Shown: positions 43,984 through 52,117 of the stretch, piece by piece
How the letters are laid out: each line of letters begins with the position of its first letter
How positions within the stretch are numbered: the stretch's first letter is position 1
NCBI RefSeq assembly: GCF_016741935.1
Contig: NZ_JAERRG010000001.1
Span: forward strand, 1,426,001-1,490,000
Direction of reading: 5' to 3'
DNA length: 64,000 nucleotides
Source of the DNA: Streptomyces endocoffeicus
Lineage (GTDB): Bacteria; Actinomycetota; Actinomycetes; Streptomycetales; Streptomycetaceae
Notes under the pieces: generated by a model
What the model saw: only the letters and a program-made list of their open reading frames with translations
Told to the model about the DNA's origin: nothing
Database searches by the model: none
Position numbers and translations under genes: made by a program

Positions 43984-45051
43984 TCAGCCACGGGGCACGA
44001 CGGTGGACAGCACCGACGGCAGCGGATACCAGTCGGCGGTCGCGAAGCTGGCGTGCCGCGCGGCGAGTTCGGACACCCGGTCCCGCGCCTGGGTCTCGGT
44101 GGGGTTGGTGCCGTCGATCGGGGGTGCCACGTTGTGCGCGTCCGTCATGATCAGCAGATAGTGGCGGTCGTCGTACCAGGCGGTGTCGATACCGCTGGTG
44201 ACATACGTGGACGCGTCCCCGTCGAACAGCACGAACCACGGCCGGAGGGCGGCGTCGGTGTAGCGGGTGCGCGGGTCGCCGGAGGCGGCGCCGTGGACGG
44301 CGGGGAAGGCCGCGGCCTGACCGAGCTTCCCGGCGGCGGACAGGTCCCGCAGATGGGTGGCGTACTCGCGGTCGGTCCACAGCGTGTCGAGGGGGTTGTT
44401 CTCCTCGACCGTGCCCGGTATCAGCTCGACGATGAACTTGCCCGCGAGCGCCGAGCGGGACGGCCAGCCGCCCGCCTGAACCGCCTCGTCGAGGGTGGCA
44501 TGGCCGCCCACCACATCAGCCGGGCGCAGCACCGCGTCGCCCAGGGTGGCGCCGAGGAGGGCGTCGAGGTCGGCCGGGCCGCGGCCCTTCTTGCCGTTGA
44601 AGCCGTCCTTCATCTCCACCTTGACGAGGATGGGGCGGTGCCCCGGATGGGCCTGGTGCCAGGCCCGCATGTCGGCGAGGCAGCCGGCCAGGCTCTGGTC
44701 GCGGGGCTTGGTGCGCAGCTCGCCCGGGGCCGCGGCGTTCTCGCAGTTGTTGTCGTTGCCGAGCGGGTTGGAGTGTGAGACCCGCCAGCCGGGGCCGAAG
44801 GCGTTGGTCCACACATCGAGTTCCAGGAGCGAGGCTCCGGAGTCCAGCGCGTCGGCGAAGTAGGGGTACTTGGCCTTCTCGTAGGCGTTGTGCACCCCCA
44901 CCGAGGTGGTGGCGGAGTACGACGGATCGTCCGCGGTGGCGGGCCGGGCCCCGGCCGGTGCCGTCAGACACAGTGCGGCGGCCGCCGCGGCGACCGCCAC
45001 CGTTCCCGTGCGCCGGGCATGACCGCGCGCCGGAGTCCCCACCCTGCCCAT
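43984..45051 (-). CDS. Secreted PI-specific phospholipase C-like protein (Ca2+-dependent type)
   Basis: A 355-residue exported protein: signal at about 1-40 (alanine-rich core, AGARPATA), then a TIM-barrel PLC-type domain with SVGVHNAYEKAKYPYFADAL (active-site His) and LLELDVWTN (acidic metal region), GWRVSHSNPLGNDNNC, and LVKVEMKDG. This resembles the Ca2+-dependent PI-PLC family found in streptomycetes, which cleave phosphatidylinositol. Four mature-region cysteines may form disulfides. It is convergent with dodecin. The catalytic assignment is by family resemblance. Confidence 0.8.
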   Translation of the reverse strand: MGRVGTPARGHARRTGTVAVAAAAAALCLTAPAGARPATADDPSYSATTSVGVHNAYEKAKYPYFADALDSGASLLELDVWTNAFGPGWRVSHSNPLGNDNNCENAAAPGELRTKPRDQSLAGCLADMRAWHQAHPGHRPILVKVEMKDGFNGKKGRGPADLDALLGATLGDAVLRPADVVGGHATLDEAVQAGGWPSRSALAGKFIVELIPGTVEENNPLDTLWTDREYATHLRDLSAAGKLGQAAAFPAVHGAASGDPRTRYTDAALRPWFVLFDGDASTYVTSGIDTAWYDDRHYLLIMTDAHNVAPPIDGTNPTETQARDRVSELAARHASFATADWYPLPSVLSTVVPRG

Positions 45052-45223
45052 GTGTCCCCACCCTCGTCGATGTCGCGACCAACTGGGCAGAAGCGTACGG
45101 GAGTCACGTCATGGGTTACGAGCGGTCATGGGTCACAGCGGTACGGGCCCGGCGGCGTGCTGCCGCTGAGCCCGTCTCATGTGCCGCGTCTCACACGGCT
45201 GGGGTCGTTCAGGGGGCGGCACC

Positions 45224-45298
45224 CCACCCGTCAGGGTGCCACCCCGGCAGGGCCTCCCCCGTCGGGGCCTCACCCGTCAGGGTCTCACCCGTCAGGGC
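45224..45298. repeat. Five 15-bp tandem repeats
   Basis: Five units of the form CTCACCCGTCAGGGT run head to tail, the last holding the epimerase stop codon. Each unit contains the partly symmetric CCCGTCAGGG. The gap from 45052 to 45291 otherwise shows only the upstream region of the phospholipase gene. Confidence 0.85.
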
Positions 45299-46380
45299 CG
45301 CTCCCCCGCGCCGGTCGTCGCGGCCTCGCGCACTCGTCCGCCGGGCGGGCCGGGGGCCAGTGGCGCGGTCTGGTCCATCCCGGTGCCGCGCCGCAGCCCG
45401 GTGAGGAACTCCTGGAGCGTCTCGACGGCGGTGTGCCGGGGCCGCCAGCCCAGTTCCTCCTGGGCGCGGGTGGTGTCCATCAGCGGGAGCCGCAGGGCGG
45501 CGTCGAACAGCTGGGGCGAGGGCGGCAGCACATGCAGATGCCAGGCCGTGGCCATGGCCGAGCGGGCGGCGAAGCGCGGGATCCGCACCGTCCGCGCGTC
45601 CAGCAGACCGGCCAGCGTCTTTCCGTCCACCGGCGGTTCGGCCGCGAGGTTGAAGGCGCCGCGCACCTGACGGCCGAGCGCCAGCCGGTACGCCTCGGCG
45701 GCGTCGTCGGTGTGCAGGACCTGGAGCCGCAGTCCGGGCAGGTCGAAGACGGCGGGCAGGAAGGTGGCGCGGACCAGCCGCCGGGGCAGGAACGGGCCCA
45801 TGAACAGTCGGCGCTGCTCGGCCGCCGCCTCCTCCTTGAACAGGAAGCCGGGCCGCATCCGCACCACCCGGACCTGCGGATGCTCCCGTTCGAAGGCATC
45901 CAGCATCCGCTCCACATACGCCTTCTCACGGCAGTACGCGGCCTCCGGCCAGCCGTCGGTGGGCCAGGACTCGTCCACCGGGCGGCCGTCCTCGGGGCCG
46001 GGCGAGTAGGCGCCCACCGAGGAGGCGTACAGCAGCACCGGCACCTCGGCCCGTGCCACCGCCTCGAAGACCCGCCTGCTGCCGAGGACATTGGTGTCCC
46101 AGGTGACGGCGGGCCGGTGGCTGGGCTGGATCAGCCAGGCGAGGTGGATGACCGCGTCGGCGCCCTCGAAGTGCCGTACGAGGCCGGCCTCCTCACCCGC
46201 GTCCCGCCCGATGTCCGCGCGTACCCAGGTGGTCTTCGGCGGCGACCAACTGGGCACCCTGCGGGCGACGCCCACGATCGACTCGATGTCCGGGGCCTCG
46301 CCGAGCGCGCGGACGACGCTCGTACCGGCGTTGCCGGTGGCCCCGACCACCACCACGCGCATTCCGTGCTTGACACCCAT
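45292..46380 (-). CDS. NAD-dependent epimerase/dehydratase family protein
   Basis: A 362-residue extended-SDR protein: Rossmann motif VVVVGATGNAGTSVVRAL (GxxGxxG), ADAVIHLAW, and a catalytic YASSVGAYSPG with YCREKAYVE (YxxxK). It is probably an NAD(P)-dependent sugar-nucleotide or related oxidoreductase; the substrate is unknown. AAGGAG precedes the ATG. It is the last gene of an operon with NDH-2 and transketolase (gaps of 27 and 30 bases). Confidence 0.88.
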   Translation of the reverse strand: MGVKHGMRVVVVGATGNAGTSVVRALGEAPDIESIVGVARRVPSWSPPKTTWVRADIGRDAGEEAGLVRHFEGADAVIHLAWLIQPSHRPAVTWDTNVLGSRRVFEAVARAEVPVLLYASSVGAYSPGPEDGRPVDESWPTDGWPEAAYCREKAYVERMLDAFEREHPQVRVVRMRPGFLFKEEAAAEQRRLFMGPFLPRRLVRATFLPAVFDLPGLRLQVLHTDDAAEAYRLALGRQVRGAFNLAAEPPVDGKTLAGLLDARTVRIPRFAARSAMATAWHLHVLPPSPQLFDAALRLPLMDTTRAQEELGWRPRHTAVETLQEFLTGLRRGTGMDQTAPLAPGPPGGRVREAATTGAGERP

Positions 46381-46410
46381 GTTTCCGCTCCTTTCGGCAG
46401 CGTCCTGGTT

Positions 46411-48246
46411 TCAGCCCTTGCCGATCAGCTGCCGCGCGGCCGTGACGATCGCGTCCGCGTCGATTCCCGCGTCGCTCAGCTGCTCGTCGGGGGTCGAGGA
46501 GGCCGGCATCATGCGCACCGCGAGCCGGATCATCCGGGGTACCGGACGGCCGTCGCCGAACGCCTCGAGCACCGCGTCGCCCAGTCCGCCCTCGGGGTGG
46601 TGGTCCTCCACGGTGACCAGCCGCCCCGTCACCTCGGCGGCGGTACGCAGCGTCTCGACGTCCACCGGCTTCAGCGAGTACAGGTCGATGACGCGGGCCG
46701 CGATCCCCTCCTGGGCGAGCCGGTCGGCGGCCTCGACGGCCTCGTGCAGGGTGACTCCGGCGCCGACCAGGGTGACCCGGTCGTCGTCACCGGCGCGCAC
46801 CACCTTGGAGCCGCCGATGGGGAAGCTCTCGGTGGGCGGGTAGATGACCGGCGTTCCGCCGCGGGTGGTGCGCAGATAGCGGATGCCTGACCCCTCCGCC
46901 ATGGCCGCGGTCAGCTGGGCGGTCTGGTTGGCGTCGCACGGGTAGAGCACCGTGCTGCCGTGCACCGCCCGCATGGCGGCCAGGTCCTCCAGGCCCATCT
47001 GCGAGGGTCCGTCCTCACCGATGGCCACCCCGGCGTGGGAGCCGATGAGGTTGAGGTCGGCGTCGCTGATGGAGGCCATCCTGATGAAGTCGTAGGCCCG
47101 GGAGAAGAAGGCCGCGAAGGTGGAGACGTACGGGTTCCAGCCGCGGGCCTGCATGCCGACGGCGGCGGCCACCAGCTGCTGCTCCGCGATGAAGAACTCG
47201 AAGTACCGCTCGGGGTGCTCCTTGTGGAAGTACTCCAGGCGGGTGGAGTCGCCCACCTCGCCGTCGAGCGCCACCACATCGCCGCGGGCGGTGCCGACGG
47301 CGGCCACCGCCTCGCCGAACGCGTCACGGCTGGGCACCGAGTCGCCGGGGTTGTAGCGCGGCAGCGCCAGCGGGCACTCGGACGCGGGCCGGGTGGGGGT
47401 CACCGAGGGCGGGCCGAGCACCGGTACGGCCATGTTGCGTACGCCGCCGAGCTCGGCGATGGCCTCGTCCGCGTTCTTCAGCGGCTTGCCGTGCATGCCC
47501 TCGCGGTTCTCCACCGAGGCCACGCCACGGCCCTTCATGGTGCGGGCGATGATGGCGGTGGGGCGGCCGACGGTGGACAGCGCCTCGGCGTAGGCGCGGT
47601 CGATGGCCTCGATGTCATGGCCGTCGATCTCGACGGTGTGCCAGTCGAAGGCGCGGATGCGCCGGGCGTAGGCGTCCAGGTCCCATTCGTGGCGGGTTGG
47701 CCCGCGCTGGCCGAGCCGGTTCACATCGATGATGGCGGTGAGGTTGTCCAGCCGCTCGTAGCCCGCGTGCTCGAACGCCTCCCACATCGACCCCTCGGCC
47801 ATCTCGCTGTCGCCGCACAGCACCCAGACGCGGTAGGGCACATGGTCCAGCCGCTTGCCGCTCATCGCGGCGCCCACGCCGTACGGGAGGCCCTGTCCGA
47901 GCGATCCGGTGGCCACGTCCACCCACGGCAGCCGGGGGGTGGGGTGGCCCTCCAGCCTGCTGCCGCGCTTGCGGAAGGTGATGAACTCCTCGTCGCGGAG
48001 GGCCCCGGCCGCCTTGTACACCGAGTAGAGGAGCGGGGAGGCATGGCCCTTGGAGAAGATCAGGTGGTCATTGCCCGGGTGGTCGGGCTGCTCGAAGTCA
48101 TAGCGCAGATGGTTTCCCATCAGGACGGCCATCAGGTCCGCCGCCGACATCGACGACGTGGGATGGCCGGACCCGGCGGCCGCGGCGGCACGCACCGAGT
48201 CCACACGGAGCTGCTGCCCGAGCTCGCTGAGCTGTTCGTGTCGCAT
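46411..48246 (-). CDS. tkt: Transketolase
   Basis: A 611-residue full-length transketolase of the shorter, human/archaeal-like type. Seen: SGHPTSSMSAADL, KGHASPLLYSVYK, the ThDP motif CGDSEMAEGSMWEAFEHAGY running to NRLGQ, the pyrimidine-domain Glu in FIAEQQLVAAAVGMQARG, and GSHAGVAIGEDGPSQMGLED (each quoted only in part as motifs). It moves two-carbon units in the pentose phosphate pathway. GGAAGGAGAAC precedes ATG 48246. The location between NDH-2 and an epimerase, away from tal/zwf genes, suggests a second, specialised copy. Confidence 0.9.
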   Translation of the reverse strand: MRHEQLSELGQQLRVDSVRAAAAAGSGHPTSSMSAADLMAVLMGNHLRYDFEQPDHPGNDHLIFSKGHASPLLYSVYKAAGALRDEEFITFRKRGSRLEGHPTPRLPWVDVATGSLGQGLPYGVGAAMSGKRLDHVPYRVWVLCGDSEMAEGSMWEAFEHAGYERLDNLTAIIDVNRLGQRGPTRHEWDLDAYARRIRAFDWHTVEIDGHDIEAIDRAYAEALSTVGRPTAIIARTMKGRGVASVENREGMHGKPLKNADEAIAELGGVRNMAVPVLGPPSVTPTRPASECPLALPRYNPGDSVPSRDAFGEAVAAVGTARGDVVALDGEVGDSTRLEYFHKEHPERYFEFFIAEQQLVAAAVGMQARGWNPYVSTFAAFFSRAYDFIRMASISDADLNLIGSHAGVAIGEDGPSQMGLEDLAAMRAVHGSTVLYPCDANQTAQLTAAMAEGSGIRYLRTTRGGTPVIYPPTESFPIGGSKVVRAGDDDRVTLVGAGVTLHEAVEAADRLAQEGIAARVIDLYSLKPVDVETLRTAAEVTGRLVTVEDHHPEGGLGDAVLEAFGDGRPVPRMIRLAVRMMPASSTPDEQLSDAGIDADAIVTAARQLIGKG

Positions 48247-48273
48247 TGTTCTCCTTCCAGGTTTCACCGGCGG

Positions 48274-49599
48274 TCAGCCGCCGCCCGCCCGTGCCCGCGC
48301 CGTCTGCGCGACCTCGGGCGACTCGGTGTCCAGCGGCACCGCCCAGGGCGGGACCATCCCGAGCTGTACCCCCTGGCGTGGCAGCACCGCGTCGAGCAGC
48401 CAGTCGGCGGCGACCCGGACCCGGTTCCCCGGCATCGCCATCAGGTGGTAGCCGCGGGTGACCGCGTTGGCGATCGGCCCGGACAACGGGATGTGCAGCG
48501 GGTTCGCGGCGGCCTGCACCCCGCCGAGGTCGACCGTGAACCCGAGGTCGTGGTGTTTGTAGGGCTTGGCGGTGCCGTGCCCGAGGGATGCCAGGACGTT
48601 GTGGCCCGCGACCTTCCCCTGTCGCAGGGCGTGCTGCGCGGTCATCGGGGTGAACTGGCCCGGCCGGGTCAGATCGGGCACCGCGGCGGCGTCCCCGCAG
48701 GCCAGCACGTCGGGATAGCCGGGCACGGCCAGATACTGGTCGACCCTCAGCCGGCCGCGTTCGGTCGCCAGCCCGAACTGCTCCACCAGCGGGTCGGGGC
48801 GCACCCCGACACACCAGATCAGCGACCTGGTGTCGATGAACTCGCCGTTGTCCAGCAGCACGGCCTCCGAGGTGGCCTCCTTGACCGTGGTGCCGGTGCG
48901 GACCTCGACCCCCCGTTTGCGCAGCACCCGGTCGGCCGTGCGGGACAGCTTCCTGTCCAGCTCCGGGAGGACCCGGGGGGCGATGTCGAGCAGCATCCAG
49001 CGGGGCCGTGGCGCGTCGCGCAGCGAGGTGTTCTTCCGCGCGAGCGAGTCGGTGAAGAGCACCCCGTGGGCGGCCACCTCGGTACCGGTGTAGCCCGCGC
49101 CGACCACCACGAAGGTGCGGCGGGCCGCCCGCTCCCGGGGGTCGGCGGCGGTGCCGGACATCTCCATCTGCCGGGTGACGTGGTCGCGCAGGTAGAGCGC
49201 CTCGGGCATACCGCGGAAGCCGTGGGCGTGCTCGGCCACACCGGGGATCGGCAGCAGTTTGCTGACGCTGCCCACGGAGAGCACGAGCCGGTCGTAGTCC
49301 ATCTCGCCGGACCGTCCGTCCGGGTCCCGCCAGGAGATCCTGCGGGCGTCCAGGTCGACGCCGTGGACCTCGCCCAGCACCAGCCGGACATGCGGCAGGG
49401 TGCCGGTGAGGGAGACCGAGACCCGCCGGGGTTCCAGGACCCCGGCCGCCACTTCGGGCAGCAGGGGCAGATACAGGAAGTAGTCGTTGGGATTGATCAG
49501 GACGATGTCCGCCGCGCCGCGCAGGGTGCGGGAGAGCGTACGGGCGGCCTGATAACCGGCGAATCCGGCACCGACGATCACTATGCGTACTGGGCTCAC
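48274..49599 (-). CDS. Type II NADH dehydrogenase-like FAD oxidoreductase
   Basis: A 441-residue two-dinucleotide-fold flavoprotein: FAD motif IVIVGAGFAGYQAARTLSR, LPLLPEVAAGVLEPR, NAD motif FVVVGAGYTGTEVAA, and FAD-closing motif VLACGDAAAVPDL. This is the NDH-2/Ndh pattern: non-proton-pumping NADH:quinone oxidoreductase at the membrane. The GTG start is preceded by GGGAGAT. It leads an operon with transketolase and an epimerase, an uncommon combination that could couple NADH reoxidation to pentose flux. Confidence 0.88.
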   Translation of the reverse strand: MSPVRIVIVGAGFAGYQAARTLSRTLRGAADIVLINPNDYFLYLPLLPEVAAGVLEPRRVSVSLTGTLPHVRLVLGEVHGVDLDARRISWRDPDGRSGEMDYDRLVLSVGSVSKLLPIPGVAEHAHGFRGMPEALYLRDHVTRQMEMSGTAADPRERAARRTFVVVGAGYTGTEVAAHGVLFTDSLARKNTSLRDAPRPRWMLLDIAPRVLPELDRKLSRTADRVLRKRGVEVRTGTTVKEATSEAVLLDNGEFIDTRSLIWCVGVRPDPLVEQFGLATERGRLRVDQYLAVPGYPDVLACGDAAAVPDLTRPGQFTPMTAQHALRQGKVAGHNVLASLGHGTAKPYKHHDLGFTVDLGGVQAAANPLHIPLSGPIANAVTRGYHLMAMPGNRVRVAADWLLDAVLPRQGVQLGMVPPWAVPLDTESPEVAQTARARAGGG

Positions 49600-49728
49600 A
49601 CGAATCTCCCGGGCATACGGGGCCAGGGAGCTCCAAGTGCCCGTGAGAGTCCGGACCAAACGTGGGGCCCGGTCGGCCCCGCCCCCGGGGCCGTGCTCCG
49701 GGGGCGGTTCCCGGACGCGGCGCCTACG

Positions 49729-50940
49729 TCAGCGGCGCCGGCGGGCCGTCTGCGCGTCGATCCGCTCGTCCCAGTCGATGCGGTAGCCGGTCAGCCAGTC
49801 CGAGGAGCCGTTGCCCGCCCGGTCCAGCTTGCGCGGCATGGTGACATCGCGCAGGGCGCGCGCCACGGGCCCCTGCGCCGTGCGGCGGGCCATGCCCGCG
49901 CTGGCCGCGGCGACCTTCTCGACCCGCTCCCGGCGCAGTGCCTCGTACGCGGCGAAGGCCGACTGGGGCGTGCGCAGATCGCGCAGGCATTTGGCGAGCA
50001 CGACGCCGTCCTCGATGGCCATCGAGGCGCCCTGTGCGGCGTTGGGCGCGCAGGCGTGCGCGGCGTCGCCGACGATGACCATGGCCTCTTCGGACCAGGT
50101 GGGGGTGGAGATGATGTCGTGGGCGGCGGTGGCCACGATGGTGTCGCCGGTGGCGCGCACCAGGTCGGCGGCGGGGGTGTTGTCCTCGGCGAAGAGCGTC
50201 AGCAGCCGCTCCCGCCACTGCTCGGAGGTGACGGCGGCGAGCTCGGCCTTGGACATCTCCTCGGCCGGGGCGTTGCAGAACCACCAGACCTCGCCGTCCG
50301 GGGCGGTGGTGCAGCCGAAGAACGCCTGCTTGCCGAAGATCATCGTGTAGGTGTCGGGGGCCGGGGGCGAGTCGGCGTCGCGGGTGTAGCCGCAGACGGT
50401 GTGCTGTCCGGTGTAGCGGGGCCGGGGCGCGGCCGCGTCGATGGACCTGCGGACGAGCGAGTGGATGCCGTCGGCGCCGATCAGCATGTCGCCCACGGCG
50501 CGGCCGCCGTCGGCGAAGGAGCCGACGATCCGGCCGTCGGGGCTGGTGTGGGCGGCGAGCAGCCGCTTGCCGTGCTCGACGCGCACTCCGCGGCGCACCG
50601 CCTCCTCGCGCAGCACCCGGGCGAGGGTGGCGCGTTTGAGTGTCACGGAGCCGAGGCCACCGTCCTGCGATCCGGACATGGGGCGGTTGCCGAGCCGCTT
50701 GCCGGTGTTGCTGATGAAGTCGACGCGGCCGACCGGGAAGGAGTTCTTCAGCACGGGTTCATGGGCGTCGATGGTGCGCAGTGCCTCCAGGCCGTTGGCG
50801 GCGACGACGAGGAACGCACCGGCGTCTGTGGCGTCCGTGGCGTACGTCTCGTAGACGACCGCGTCGATGCCGGCCTTCCGCAGGGCCATCGCGGTCACCG
50901 TGCCGGCGATGCCGCCACCGATGATCAGGGCTGTGGTCAT
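49729..50940 (-). CDS. FAD-dependent aromatic-type monooxygenase
   Basis: A 403-residue group A flavin monooxygenase: GGGIAGTVTAMALRKAGI near the start (GxGxxG), the DG motif MLIGADGIHSLVRR near 155, and GDAAHACAPNAAQGASMAIED near 290 (GD motif). These enzymes hydroxylate aromatic or polyketide substrates, or inactivate antibiotics such as tetracyclines and rifamycins. ATG 50940 follows CGGAGC. No biosynthetic partner is adjacent, so the substrate is unknown. Confidence 0.9.
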   Translation of the reverse strand: MTTALIIGGGIAGTVTAMALRKAGIDAVVYETYATDATDAGAFLVVAANGLEALRTIDAHEPVLKNSFPVGRVDFISNTGKRLGNRPMSGSQDGGLGSVTLKRATLARVLREEAVRRGVRVEHGKRLLAAHTSPDGRIVGSFADGGRAVGDMLIGADGIHSLVRRSIDAAAPRPRYTGQHTVCGYTRDADSPPAPDTYTMIFGKQAFFGCTTAPDGEVWWFCNAPAEEMSKAELAAVTSEQWRERLLTLFAEDNTPAADLVRATGDTIVATAAHDIISTPTWSEEAMVIVGDAAHACAPNAAQGASMAIEDGVVLAKCLRDLRTPQSAFAAYEALRRERVEKVAAASAGMARRTAQGPVARALRDVTMPRKLDRAGNGSSDWLTGYRIDWDERIDAQTARRRR

Positions 50941-51092
50941 GGTGCTCCGTGACGTGGCGTGGGGTGTCGTGTCGTGGGATTGCGACAGCACCATATGGCG
51001 GCCCGGAGCTCCCCGGGTCAAGAGCGGGACTTCAACTAACGGGCACCGGGCGGCATTTGGGGCGGAACCCGGCAGTACTTGAGACCAGCCCG

Positions 51093-51959
51093 CTACTTGA
51101 GCAGCCGGGACAGCCGCCGGTCCGCGAGCGGCTTGCCGCCGGTCTGGCAGGTGGGGCAGTACTGCAGCGAGGAGTCGCGGAAGGACACCTCGCGGACGGT
51201 GTCCCCGCACACCGGGCACGGCTGCCCGGCGCGGCCGTGCACCCGCATACCGCCGCGCTTCTCCCCCTTGAGGTCGGTGGCGGCCAGGCCGCGGGAGCGC
51301 TCGACGGCGGAGCGCAGCGTGGCGCCCATCGCCTCGTACACCCCCGCGATCTCCGCTTCGGTGAGGTCCGAGGCGAGCCGGTAGGGCGACATCCGGGCGG
51401 CGTGCAGGATCTCGTCGGAGTAGGCGTTGCCGATCCCGGCGATGACGCTCTGGTCGCGCAGCACCCCCTTGATCCGGTGGCGCACGCCGCGCAGCAGCCC
51501 GGCGAACGCCTCCGGGGTGAAGGAGTCGTCCAGCGGGTCCGGGCCCAGCCGGGCGATCCCGGGGACCTCCTGGGGGTCACCGACCACGTACACCGCGAGC
51601 CCCTTGCGCGTCCCGGCCTCGGTGAGGTCGAAGCCGGAGCGCTCAGGACCGGCCAGGAGCAGCCGCAGCGCGAGTGGGCCCTTGCCGGGCCGGGGCGGGG
51701 CCTCGGGGAGCCCGTCCCGCCAGCGCAGCCAGCCCGCCTTGGCGAGGTGGACCACCAGATGGGGGCCGTCGGTGGCCAGGTCGAGAAACTTGCCGTGGCG
51801 GGCCGCGGCCGTGACGGTGCGGCCCTCGAGCGCGCTCAGCGGCGGGTCGTAGGTCTTCAGGACGCTCACCGCCACGGGGAGGACGCGGGCGATCTCCCGA
51901 CCGGCGGCGCGCTCGGCCAGGATCGCGCTGAGGGCCTCCACCTCGGGCAGCTCCGGCAT
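51093..51959 (-). CDS. Fpg/Nei-family DNA glycosylase, second copy
   Basis: A 288-residue glycosylase: PELPEVEALSAIL N-terminus with Pro2, HGKFLDLA with the conserved Lys, H2TH segment DQSVIAGIGNAYSDEILH, and a C-terminal zinc finger CPVCG then YCPTCQTGG. It differs clearly from the copy at 24833, so the two are paralogues rather than a recent duplication. ATG 51959 encodes the residue removed to expose Pro2; the longer frame upstream is not plausible. Confidence 0.92.
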   Translation of the reverse strand: MPELPEVEALSAILAERAAGREIARVLPVAVSVLKTYDPPLSALEGRTVTAAARHGKFLDLATDGPHLVVHLAKAGWLRWRDGLPEAPPRPGKGPLALRLLLAGPERSGFDLTEAGTRKGLAVYVVGDPQEVPGIARLGPDPLDDSFTPEAFAGLLRGVRHRIKGVLRDQSVIAGIGNAYSDEILHAARMSPYRLASDLTEAEIAGVYEAMGATLRSAVERSRGLAATDLKGEKRGGMRVHGRAGQPCPVCGDTVREVSFRDSSLQYCPTCQTGGKPLADRRLSRLLK

Positions 51960-52117
51960 GCCACCAGTGTGCCGCAGGCCGGAGCGGAACCACCCGCGGC
52001 GACCCGGGTGACCCGATTCCCCCCGGTGCACCGCTCCGGGCTGCGGCCTCGCACACTCTCCCTTAGCGTCTCATTTGTTCCCTATCGTCCCTGCCTGCCC
52101 CGTACGGAGCGTTCCCC

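Noticed and set aside
46960..50952. A plus-strand open frame of about 1330 codons
   Set aside because: It runs antisense across transketolase, NDH-2 and monooxygenase genes, each of which has full family motifs; no domain is visible in the long frame.
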